From assembly GCA_905220665.1 (NCBI GenBank), contig CAJNAR010000172.1:310001-374000 (forward strand): a DNA stretch of 64,000 nt, read 5' to 3'. The notes beneath the pieces are model-generated. The model was not told where the DNA came from. It ran no database searches and worked only from the letters and a program-made list of their open reading frames with translations. Both the position numbers and the translations under genes were made by a program. The stretch comes from Albugo candida. Lineage: Eukaryota; Oomycota; Peronosporomycetes; Albuginales; Albuginaceae. Shown in pieces: positions 18,460 through 27,963 of the stretch; positions within the stretch are counted from its first letter, which is position 1, and the number at the start of each line of letters is the position of its first letter.

Positions 18460-19644
18460 TCAGAAATCAGATCGATTTTCTTCTTCTTTTCTATGAATTC
18501 TACCAAGTAATCTGGCTCCTATCCAGGGGTTTCGATGGTCATCTGCGCGTCGGAGATCCTGGAAAACGGACGGAGGGGATTGGATGTATCGATCTAATAC
18601 GTCTTGTGATGGGACCAGTTTCTGGTACCATTCTTTCCGCAGTGACTTGCGCTCGTCAGCTTCCATTTGACCTCGTGCTTCTGGACACATGGAGAATATT
18701 TGGAATATCACCAATCCTGTTGCCACATTGAGGTTGAGTGAGTCTGTAAATCCATATATTGGCAAGTATACTCGATGTGTTGCTGCTTGGAGCATCGTCT
18801 CGCTCACTCCGTCTGTTTCTCGACCCATTACAATTGCCAGTCGATCTGGAACTGACAGTGTGCCGCTTTGCAGTGATATTGAACGTTGACTCAGATCAGT
18901 GGACCAGACCTAGGATTGTGTGGGCAATCTAATGTATTAGATGGAAACGATGCTTACCTCGTAACCTTGAGCGAACAGCGCAACGAGACACGCTTCTGAA
19001 GTTTTAAATCGTCGAACACTTATCCATTGAGTTGATTGCTACAGCGAGCTGTTGCAGCTCATGATTGAAAATGGACGTTGAAACTTACACGAGCAATTCG
19101 ACGATCAGACTTTACTTTTTTGTAGAAGGCTGGCTCTACGATCCAAACGTGCTGCACGCCCAAACATTCGGCTATCACGACACGGTGATTGAATGGATTA
19201 GTCGCTATGTTCAAGCTGTGTACCTGTACGGAGTACTGCTTGCTGGTTGAATATGTCACAACTGGCCTCCAATACAAGAATGATCCGAGAAGTACGTTGT
19301 TGCAACACTAGAGCAACATCACATCGTTGAATGTATTCCGTACTCCAAGGTCAATTAGTTACCAGTTTCTGCCTTTCGAATGCGTCGTGGAACTGCGCTT
19401 TCGTCTTCTTTGGAGTCGCTATAAATAAATGTAATCAGATTCGCCATGCCTACATCCAGCATTACCTGACAGCGTCCAGTGCTCCTTCCTCTGCAGTTAC
19501 AGAGTGGTCTTTATCTTTAACCATCGGATGACTCCGGCGATATGCACATCTCCTCCATTGTGCATACAAAAGAGAGCTTTGATGAAACGCATAAGCTGCA
19601 ACAAGCGTTCCGGCCACCAGCGCTGCCTCTCGACCACTTAACAT
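18460..19644 (-). CDS. SpoU/TrmH-family RNA 2'-O-ribose methyltransferase
   Basis: Six exons (19644-19466, 19418-19363, 19307-19224, 19171-19089, 19038-18958, 18909-18460) give 310 residues in unbroken frame. The SPOUT signatures are clear: N-x-x-AVLRTAECLGVQ, ALFAQGYEVWSTDL, LAIVMGRETDGVS (motif 2) and VYLPIYGFTDSLNLNVA (motif 3, knot and SAM binding), then CPEARG. The family methylates the ribose of tRNA or rRNA; CPEARG is typical of TrmH-type tRNA Gm18 enzymes. Unusually, the N-terminus has a hydrophobic segment (EAALVAGTLVAAYAF) that could be a membrane anchor or organelle leader. The gene follows the PPC ligase gene on the same strand after 117 bp. Confidence 0.88.
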
Positions 19645-19761
19645 GTATGCGCTTCAGTTAAGATGCAACCTGCTGTTCGGTGCTATTACTTAAGGTACCG
19701 TCAAGTTACATGCACACTAGCCGTTAGCTTTATTTCAGTCAACAACCCTTGAATCCTTATA

Positions 19762-21128
19762 TTATTTGTTGCGATTGATAGTTGAAGGTAAAAAGCTAAG
19801 TAGAGCTGAGAGAACGCCGCCAAGAAGCACAGCTGCAATCTCAAGCTGATGGTCGTTTACGAGAGATATAAGCGCGTCTACCCGTGCAGGAGTATACTGT
19901 CGTTTCCATGCATGAAAGCGCGAGTACTTACGTACATGCGCTCCCATACTGCTCGGAAAAGCCACGCTGTGTGTGGCAATGTACTTGAAATGCATGCTGA
20001 CAATTGCATCTACAAGACTGGCATCGATATCAGTGTGTTCATTGGGTCGGATAAGCCGTCGAGCTTCATTCTTGCTCACGAGTAAGACCTCATGATACCG
20101 CGATTTCAGCTCATTGGCCACAACGACATGCATACCATACTTTTCGAGCGACAATCGCGCTTGTTTCAGTAATCGATCCCAATTTGTTTCGAGCTAACAG
20201 TTAAGTATAAGTTTTTGTGTTATAGAAATAATTTCAACTTACTTTGAACGACACAAAAAAAGCATTTGGAGCCCATTCATTTCGCAGCACACCAAGCATT
20301 TTCGGTGTTGGTAGTAATTCAAGCTTCAGTGCACCATTGCTCGACTCCATCTTGTGCTCGGTGAGCTCAGTGCTCGGGATGTAAAAATCACTCACTGCAG
20401 CGGATAGATAGAATAAGACTCTTTCTCGCCATGGCTTGACGAGCTCACTGACAAGTCGTAACGAAAAGAGATAGTCGTCGACGGTCTTAAAAGATAGTGC
20501 AAGGATACTGTTATTCCTCAAAGCATCACGATACGGTTTGATGGATTTTTCAGCCAAATGATTCATTTCCTCTTTTTCCAGAGACAACGTAATTTTGGAT
20601 GGATGGGTTTCTGCACAGAGCATTCAGTCAATGCATTCGAATTAAGGACCTCAACTACCTTCATCAATTGACAAACACTTCATGAAATGTAAATCCAAAT
20701 GGTTTGAAAACTCCTTCTAGGGCGCTGTATTAAGATCAGAATTTCAGTAGCGATTCGTACGAAACATACCGGAAAGTGTCGAGCGAATGGCGCGATGGAT
20801 CCAGGACGATAGAGGTAGATTACTGCGTATCCAAGCTTCAAAAGATACCTAGTTCGCGTCTAATAAGATTTGATGGAAAATGAGCGTCCGGAAGCTCTGT
20901 GACTTACTCAACGGCTGCAGCTCCTCGCGATCCCGTCGAAAAATTGTCAAGAAATCGGACCGTATTGCGTTCTAATGGAACTGTTGTGCCTCCTGAAGTT
21001 ACGACCGCAACGCAGTTCCCCGATTTTTTCTGGTTTTGCAAGAACGCATTTATTTGTTCGCTGCGAGCTGTCCTCCATGAAGGAGACGGAGTGGATAGAA
21101 AATATTGCTCAACTGTGTCGAATGACAT
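19762..21128 (-). CDS. PPCS: Phosphopantothenate-cysteine ligase (PPCS)
   Basis: Five exons (21128-20908, 20848-20770, 20716-20659, 20610-20243, 20193-19762) give 385 residues in continuous frame. Eukaryotic PPCS motifs: VAVVTSGGTTVPLE, RFLDNFSTGSRGA, GYAVIYLYR, FYLSAAVSDFYIP, EHKMESS, and GMHVVVANEL with SRYHEVLLV. The enzyme joins 4'-phosphopantothenate to cysteine in coenzyme A synthesis, normally in the cytosol. An odd extra is a C-terminal extension that ends in a hydrophobic stretch (EIAAVLLGGVLSALLSF) followed by only a few polar residues, like a tail anchor. Confidence 0.9.
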
Positions 21129-21551
21129 TATTTAGTGTCTTATTGTGTCTATATAGTAAGTAGCGTCTACACGCTATTCAGAACACTAGGCTTCATAGTG
21201 AAGTGTATTCTTCTTGATTGGTTGATATACAGCGGTAATGTCAATTTTCATTTCTCAATAATTTATATAGATATGTGAAAGCTGCCAATAGTTCAACAAG
21301 ATACCTTGCATGCTTCCGACATCACTTCTCCTAATCATCAGAATGTCAGTTTACAGTGTGTCTAATGTTTTCTCTTTCTCAGCAATGAACATCTGATTCT
21401 AATCGAGCGAATTGGGTTGACTCCCCTGACTCGTTGATTGGTTAGATATAAGAAACCAGTAAGAAAACCTTACGTCTCACCTGATTGAGATAGTGCAATA
21501 CGACCGGATCTTATCATTTTCATACTCGTAAACGTAACCTTGTCTTGAATA

Positions 21552-22590
21552 ATGTTCCTCCGCACACTATATGAAGGGCGCATGCCGCGAACGCTAAACG
21601 TGCGTCATTGTGCTCCCATTTTCTCTATTGCTGTGGCTAACATCACCACTCAATAGCCGCGTTCGAACCCAGAAATTGCTTCGCATTGGCAGGCAGATAC
21701 GGACACATCCAGAGAAATCGCAAAAGCTATCGAAGAAGCAGAACGCGGGAATGGTAGTGAGCACTCAATCGAGAAAGGAATTCCGGCACTAATGCTGGCC
21801 AACATCAAAGAAACCTCATCTGACACTGCTGCAGATCGATGGCTTTCTACCTGCTTTGAGGAATTCGTACATATACGGGCGGATAATTTCGATCACACAC
21901 CAATACAAACCCAGTTATCTCCCACAGGGCTCATCTCTATAGCTGCAGCAGATCTCGATCAGGAACCTCAAAGTAACGAGACGCCAGCGAGCCAGCCTTT
22001 TCTACAGAGGTTAGCACTCTGGAGCTTTCTGGTGAAATTGTATACTATACTCTCATTTCTGATTTAGATTGAAAGACGGTTTATTACGTAATGTCTCGAG
22101 ATCAACATCTGGTAGACGCAACGGAAGAGAAAATACCGAGGCATCTTCACAATTGCGATTTTTGTCCATTTTGCGAAGAGTGAATGAGCTCTCTTCTAAA
22201 CATCAAGCGGTTGGAACGAATGTTTTGTACTCGCACAAAAGACTGTTTTGATGAAAGTGTTTGTAGCCGGACGATTTGGGTGGATTGTCGTACCCTCAGA
22301 TTTTAAGACTTCCTACGTTCAAGTATAGTATACGTGAAATGGATCATCCAGATAAAACTCCGTGTTGTGGAGAAACGGATTTTAGCACCCTGTGAGTCAT
22401 ATGTATACCTTGTATACTATTCCGCTAATGCAAAGAATGTAGCTGTGCGATTTGCTGCTACACATTTGAAGCGGGTGAGGAAGTACGACTACTTTCTTGC
22501 TTTCATTATTATCATCGCGATTGCATCGATCCGTGGCTATATCAAAATCGTATGTGTCCCGTTTGCAAGTATGTCGTAATGGTAACGTAA
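21552..22590 (+). CDS. RING-H2 E3 ubiquitin ligase (five exons)
   Basis: Exons 21552-21599, 21657-22009, 22068-22221, 22267-22391 and 22443-22590 join over introns of 57, 58, 45 and 51 nt to give 275 residues. The C-terminus is a textbook RING-H2: CAICCYTFEAGEEVRLL, then CFHYYHRDCIDPWL, then CPVC. An LPTFKY-type element 40 residues upstream is common in this E3 class. The first ~180 residues are polar, acidic then basic, with no recognised domain and no membrane segment, so this looks like a soluble E3 that recruits an E2 through the RING. Every splice joint preserves frame and two have CTAA(C/T) branch-like sites. The first exon (16 codons) is the least certain part. Confidence 0.8.
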
Positions 22591-22667
22591 TATTTCAATG
22601 TATCAAGCTTTGTTTAAATGTAATTGTGCCCTTTACTGAGAGTCTCACTAAGTGAGCGATTCGACTG

Positions 22668-23003
22668 ATGTCGGCAGAAAATCTTACTCAATATTTGAAT
22701 TTTGACTATGTGAAATCAATTAAAAGAATTGCAGCAACCAAGCTCGTCAAATGGTACACTGCCACGTATGGTATACAGCAATCACATGTGCTAGCTGCCT
22801 TTATGGGTTTACTAATGACAATGACGTATTCAGGAATGTATGACTTGTCGCGTAAGAGTATGTACTACTTGAAGCTGAGTCAATACATGTTGTCGCATGC
22901 ATTGTCTCATTACGTATTGTCACCTCTGACTACGATTCCTTCCAACGTGTCGCAGAAGTGTTCAATTGTGCTACAAAATACTATGCGAAAGTACATAACG
23001 TGA
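22668..23003 (+). CDS. Small hypothetical protein with hydrophobic centre
   Basis: A 111-residue ORF from ATG 22668. It has a hydrophobic middle (HVLAAFMGLLMTMTYSGMY) and many Tyr, Leu and Ser residues, with no signal peptide and no motif recognised. It starts 77 bp after the RING-H2 gene on the same strand. It may be a small membrane protein or a chance ORF. Confidence 0.35.
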   Translation: MSAENLTQYLNFDYVKSIKRIAATKLVKWYTATYGIQQSHVLAAFMGLLMTMTYSGMYDLSRKSMYYLKLSQYMLSHALSHYVLSPLTTIPSNVSQKCSIVLQNTMRKYIT

Positions 23004-23198
23004 TCTGATACAAATCAAGTAAATACCCGAGCGATGAGACATAGGACGTGTTTCGTTTGAATGTAAAACGTTAGCAACAATTAGTCTCATCGCAAAATTA
23101 GTGCGTTGAAGTGTTGTCTATGAGAATTCAATCAAGTGAATTTTGTCCCTGCACAATATCTCTTTCAATCACTTTTGAATTTACCAGTAAACTGAAAC

Positions 23199-23483
23199 AT
23201 GAAGCTATCAATCTGCGCACCAATTTTTCTTCTAAGCGTCGCCGTTGAAGGTCTTTCTGATGATATGCAACACACGAAAACAATATTGAGAAATCTTCAA
23301 AATTATAACGGGGGTAGAATGAAGATGGGCAAGCACAGTAAATCAGACGGAACAGAGATCCATGAGATGAATGCCGACATTATGCCTGAGAAGGATAATC
23401 GAAACAACAAGGGAGATACCGGGAAAAAACATCGAACACGGTTTGTAAAAGATCGTCAAGGCTCAGGAAATACAAACAAATAA
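23199..23483 (+). CDS. Small secreted basic protein (candidate effector)
   Basis: 94 residues from ATG 23199. A well-formed signal peptide (MKLSICAPIFLLSVAVEG) is followed by a hydrophilic mature part rich in Lys, Asn, Asp, His and Gly and lacking cysteine. There is no RxLR, LxLFLAK or CHxC motif and no recognised domain. Small size, a clear leader and lack of homology by eye make it a candidate secreted effector or wall peptide; the mature part looks disordered. An AT-rich stretch follows the stop. Confidence 0.45.
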   Translation: MKLSICAPIFLLSVAVEGLSDDMQHTKTILRNLQNYNGGRMKMGKHSKSDGTEIHEMNADIMPEKDNRNNKGDTGKKHRTRFVKDRQGSGNTNK

Positions 23484-23710
23484 TTCGTAATATACACACT
23501 ATTTACCTCAATTTATACTGTTTCATTGCACTGGTTGTCTGGTTCTTCAACTATTAGTTTTGAATAGCACTTAAGATTTGCTTCAAACAGATATTTTTCA
23601 GGCTTTCAGTTCGGTGGGCTCAAACCGCTGCCCCACACCGTGGATCGAACCAACGAACTCCGCCAGAATCTGCTTGCTCAAACCGTCGGAGCAGGTGCGG
23701 TCCCATATAA

Positions 23711-23830
23711 AGTAGGCACCACGCGGACTTCCCGCGTGGCCACCCATCCGAGTGGTACCCAAGCTTGAGGCTGCTTTATCTCGCATAGCAGACGGGATAC
23801 GGTGCTTTCACCCTAATATGGCCGTCTATA
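23711..23830 (-). rRNA. 5S rRNA gene or 5S-derived copy
   Basis: A 120-nt segment on the minus strand aligns from memory with the 5S rRNA plan. It starts ATAGACGGCCAT, continues with the AGCACCG and CCCGTC parts of helix II/III, an AAGCTTGGG box-A-like element and GGATGGGTGGCC (box C, loop E region), and closes with GTGGTGCCTAC. The length is exactly canonical. Helix I between the two ends shows two A-C mismatches. No run of four or more T follows within 150 nt, so a normal Pol III terminator is lacking. It may be a functional dispersed 5S gene with a distant stop or a 5S pseudogene/retroposed copy. Confidence 0.7.
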
Positions 23831-24133
23831 TATATCGGCACACACCATCTTGTTCTGCAATCATCCGAAGCTTATAGTACTATTATTTGTGTAATAAACT
23901 CATTTTTATGCTGCATATTTGAAAATATCGAGTGTTCGAGTTGCTATTATAGTTTGGAGCTATTCGATACAAGTACTTGAATCAAATACGTGCGGCTAAC
24001 AGGTCACATGATAGTCAATAAAGATACAAATGAATCGATTGGATATGGAATGTTGCTCCAATACATGAATGTGTGTTAAAACAACATTTATATTCAATTT
24101 ATTATTATATTTCACATATATTCATAATTGTAG
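23831..24133. other. AT-rich gap between 5S copy and coiled-coil gene
   Basis: No ORF or repeat recognised. A TATATATAT run at about 23827-23835 sits just upstream of the 5S start on the minus strand and might act as a promoter element. Confidence 0.35.
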
Positions 24134-25516
24134 CTACAGCTCCAAAGCTTCAAGCTGCTTCTTCATTGCCATATTTTCTTGCATTACAATGTCAAGACGT
24201 TTGTCTAATTCAGTTGCTAATTCCAACGCTTCATGCGCAACCCCTTCTGCTTCCGAACGCTCCTGGATAGCAATCGTAATCAATTCTTTTGCATTTTCTA
24301 ATTGCATATCTTGATAACTAATGTGCTCATCGAAAACGCAGACCACGCTGTCGATGTCGCCATGCGGCTGGTTGGAACTTTCACTGTTCAATTCGGATAT
24401 TCCCCATGAATCATCGCTTCCCGCCACTTTATTGTCAATGCATTGCTTATCTGAAAATTGTTTGGACCGAATGGGACGCAGAAGCTTGTCAATCGCTGAG
24501 GGAGTCGCTGCCTCTGAGAGCGTTCGTCGGAAAAAACTCAACTGCGGTTTCGTAATCGGACTCATCTGAGAAGTATGATTCTCGAGGGCAAGATCCCTCG
24601 CTCGTTTGTATCTGTCGATCTTCTCTTCAGCTGATTGAATGATTTTTCTGGTACGTTGCTCTACTTGCTCGTGAATAGTATCCTCTAAAAGTTTCTGCTT
24701 GCGATTTTGCTCTGCAAAAATTTCCTCTAATTGATACAATCGTGTTCGAAATCGTTCCAGATCTTCCTCAGATACTCGGACAACATTTGAATTGTTGGAC
24801 TCAGAAAAGGTAGCTGATTCAGAATCAGAATCGAATTCATTATCCTCATCATCAACTGCAGTCAGTACCATACGTTGAAGCTCTCGCCGCGCCTGATGAA
24901 TAGCCAGAGTCGATCCAGAAATGTTGAAATCATTTGCCACATTGTTACGTATGCGTTCGTCCCGAAGTCGCACGTTCTGACTCGAAGTATCTTCAGCATC
25001 TGAGTCCGTACCGGATTTTTGAACGACATATAGCTCTCTGCGTTGTTGTTCGAATGTTGAGTCAGGATGCACGTAGCCAGTTGCGTGTTTCGATGACTTT
25101 TGACTTTTGTATGACATAGAGCAGTGCAAATGACGATAGGAAACGAGCGAATGTTCTCTGAAAGTATCATTGAGATCATGAGGGAAAGAAGAGCTTCCAC
25201 CATCATCGCATTGAGTAATGTCGGATAAAAGTGATAAAGACGAGATTTCATCGACAAAATCGGGGCTCTCGTCACTGTCTCGACATTGTATTGGACTGTC
25301 ACGTCCGGACGTGAAAAAGGCGTTCAGCGATGTTACCGAATCCTTAGACGACGCTACTGTGGAAATAAACGAACTTTTGCTGTTAAGTCGCTTTTCTAAG
25401 TACTTGTACTCGTCCAATTCCGAGTCGTGTGGCTCCAGTTCTTTTGTACACTCTTCTGACTTTAGTGTTCGCGCAACCTTGCGTCTAAACGACTTTGTAC
25501 GGTGGATGAAATCCAT
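24134..25516 (-). CDS. Coiled-coil protein of unknown function
   Basis: 460 residues from ATG 25516; the frame extends upstream without an earlier ATG. The N-terminal half is Ser/Asp/Glu-rich and probably disordered, with acidic clusters (DEDNEFDSDSESATFSES). A strong coiled coil follows at about 265-330 (EEDLERFRTRLYQLEEIFAEQNRKQ...), then a Ser-rich linker, and a second coiled coil closes the protein (about 415-460: ELATELDKRLDIVMQEN). No enzyme motif. Likely a scaffold or cytoskeletal adaptor. The S28 peptidase gene is divergent from it. Confidence 0.7.
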   Translation of the reverse strand: MDFIHRTKSFRRKVARTLKSEECTKELEPHDSELDEYKYLEKRLNSKSSFISTVASSKDSVTSLNAFFTSGRDSPIQCRDSDESPDFVDEISSLSLLSDITQCDDGGSSSFPHDLNDTFREHSLVSYRHLHCSMSYKSQKSSKHATGYVHPDSTFEQQRRELYVVQKSGTDSDAEDTSSQNVRLRDERIRNNVANDFNISGSTLAIHQARRELQRMVLTAVDDEDNEFDSDSESATFSESNNSNVVRVSEEDLERFRTRLYQLEEIFAEQNRKQKLLEDTIHEQVEQRTRKIIQSAEEKIDRYKRARDLALENHTSQMSPITKPQLSFFRRTLSEAATPSAIDKLLRPIRSKQFSDKQCIDNKVAGSDDSWGISELNSESSNQPHGDIDSVVCVFDEHISYQDMQLENAKELITIAIQERSEAEGVAHEALELATELDKRLDIVMQENMAMKKQLEALEL

Positions 25517-25921
25517 ACTCTTTAAATGTACAATAAGAAGGTGGTTCTCAACACGGTGTAATAATTTGTATACTCTCAAACAGTGTATTAGATACGCGCT
25601 GCGAATTAGATACGGCTGTTAGGTTCCGTGTCAGCCACGCACCTCTATTGTGACTGACGTGTATTGCTTACTGACACTTCTTCTTTCTTCTCTATGTGAG
25701 AATTCAGCTCTAAAAGTAGACAGTGCGGACGCTAACCCTTTCAGCGTTGTACGCCACCAAAGTTTCGAGCCTCTTTTATTTTAGAATTTGTATAAATAAC
25801 CTCATTTCGCTCTGAGTTGACCTCTATCAACCAATCCAAACGCTTTCTTAGTCACTCTCTAAGAATAACGCTCGCACGTGGTATCAGAAATTTTGTGCTG
25901 TGAGTAATTACGACGAATTCT
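25517..25921. other. Divergent intergenic region
   Basis: 405 bp between the coiled-coil gene (minus) and the S28 peptidase gene (plus). It must contain both promoters. A TTTGTATAAATA sequence near 25785-25800 is TATA-like and lies about 125 bp before the peptidase ATG. No other feature seen. Confidence 0.35.
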
Positions 25922-27689
25922 ATGAACGACAGCGAAAGCAGTCCGTTACTTTCACCACCACGTTTTAGTGAGTATGTAAAGGTGTCTTCGATCGAGGAAG
26001 ACAGGTCGACTCGTACTCAATCCGTTCCGGCACGCAAAAACGTCAGTTCTAATTGGTCAAATTGTTAGTATTTCATGTTGCCTTCATCGTGGCACTTGAT
26101 CACCTTTCTATATTGATGTAGTATCTTTTCGACCGATTCAATTTATTTTTCTTGTAGCTATTCTCGTTGGCGTGTTTATCTTTGCGCTACTTCGGTACAC
26201 AGATTACCAACGATCGATTGATCCGCTTAAAATCATTGCTTCCAATACGTATTTCGATACGTCCAAGCTAAATTGGAGCGAAGAATGGATCACACAGCGT
26301 GTGGATCATTTCTCATGGCCATCCACCTACACTAGCTCTCAAGCTCCGTTATTTTATAAACAACGATACTTGATAAATAATCGAACATGGGATCCCAATG
26401 ACCCGAAAGCTCCTATTTTTTTCTACACTGGAAACGAGGCGTCCGATGTGACTCTGTATGCCAACCATACTGGACTCATGTGGGAGTATGCATCTCATTT
26501 TAAAGCGCTCATTGTTTTTGCCGAGCATCGATTCTATGGCCTCTCACAACCGTTTAACTCGTCACAATTAATACCCTCCCAATTACGTTATCTATCTCAC
26601 GAGCAAGCAGTTGCAGATTACGCTGTTCTCTTGAAACACATCCAAGACCGCTTCCATGGAGAACGACATCCTGTGATTGCGTTTGGTGGAAGCTACGGAG
26701 GGATGCTATCGGCCTGGTTTCGGATCAAATATCCAGGTATCGTCCATGGTGCAATAGCTTCCTCGGCCCCCATGTTTGGCTTCCCTGAAGGCTACCCCAC
26801 TATCAATGTATCCGACTATTGGAAAATCGTGACACAAAATGCTCAAATCGCTGCTGGATCGGCTGCAAATTGCGTCGAAAATGTTCGTGAGGCCTGGAGT
26901 GTACTCTTTTCATTGGCGGAAACGGTATCTGGACGATCCCAATTGGCTAAAATATTTCATACATGTGGACCGCTTGAAAATATATCGGACGTCCATCACC
27001 TTGCGCTCTGGTCATTGAATGCATTCAGTGTTTTGTCAATGGGAAATTATCCATACCCATCTGCCTACCTGAGCAATGGACAAGCCGAGCTTCCAGCATG
27101 GCCCATGCACTCTGCTTGTTCCTTCCTCGCGGACCAGCATCCTGACCCAATTACGCTCGTCTCCTCGCTCTTCCGAGCTGTCAGTGTGCTGTACAATGCA
27201 ACAAAGCAAATGGAATGTGTGAATGTCCCAAGAAACATGCAGTCGATCGATGGAATTTGGGACTTTCATTATTGTACGGAAATGCTACCTCAGGAAACGT
27301 ACTTTAGCTCCAACGGTATAACTGATATGTTTTGGAATCGCACTGTTACTATGACATTCGTGCGACAACACTGCGAGCGTGTATGGGGCACAGTACCTGA
27401 CCCGGAATTCATTCGGATTTTGTATGGCGATGCTTCAAGTCTTTTATCTGCGGCTTCCAACATTGTATTTACCAATGGAATGCTAGACCCATGGCGTTGT
27501 TGTGGGGTAAAGAAATCTCCAGCCAGAAATAAAAGGATCAAAGTATTGAATATCGAAAAAGCAGCTCACCATTTGGATCTCTTTTTTCATCATTCGGACG
27601 ACCCGAAAGCCGTCATTGACGCACGATACGTACAAGTAAGCAACATTCGGAGTTGGATTGAAGAATTCTACTACATAACCACAAAATAA
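25922..27689 (+). CDS. Serine carboxypeptidase S28 family (Pro-Xaa carboxypeptidase-like), membrane-anchored
   Basis: Two exons (25922-26063 and 26158-27689) joined over a 94-nt intron give 557 residues. A ~45-residue polar cytosolic N-terminus precedes one membrane helix (ILVGVFIFALLRY), so this is a type II protein rather than a freely secreted one. The S28 catalytic core follows: WITQRVDHFSW, IFFYTGNEA, FAEHRFYG, FGGSYGGMLSAWFR (nucleophile Ser), NGMLDPWRCCG (Asp) and AAHHLDLFF (His). S28 enzymes cleave after proline near peptide ends in lysosome-like or extracellular compartments. Several N-glycosylation sites fit a lumenal catalytic domain. Confidence 0.9.
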
Positions 27690-27963
27690 GTTGATATTAC
27701 TGCAAAAGTTTATTTTCTTTCGAGGCGTTGAAGTTGTAACCATGCCGTGATACTATAAGAATTTATATCGAAGGATTATTTTGCAGCAGACTTTATCTTG
27801 ATATGCTTTATTTCCTCTAATACGAAGGGAAAAGTGTACACTACTCCGTCTGACCAAAATAAAAGCATCCGAAGTAACGTTTTGTCGGAACGGTTTCATA
27901 ATGTCTTCCACATATCAAATTAATTTCTTATTCAATCAAACACTCAAGTGCCGCTGAGGGAGA

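Noticed and set aside
21792..22251. Separate small ORFs at 21792-22067 and 22069-22251 as independent genes
   Set aside because: They are exons of one gene: splicing joins them in frame to the RING-H2 domain encoded at 22443-22590.
23642..23651. GGTTCGATCC on the minus strand as a tRNA T-arm
   Set aside because: The flanking bases cannot form a proper T stem or acceptor stem, and the A-box-like sequence lies only a few bases away, so no tRNA can be folded.
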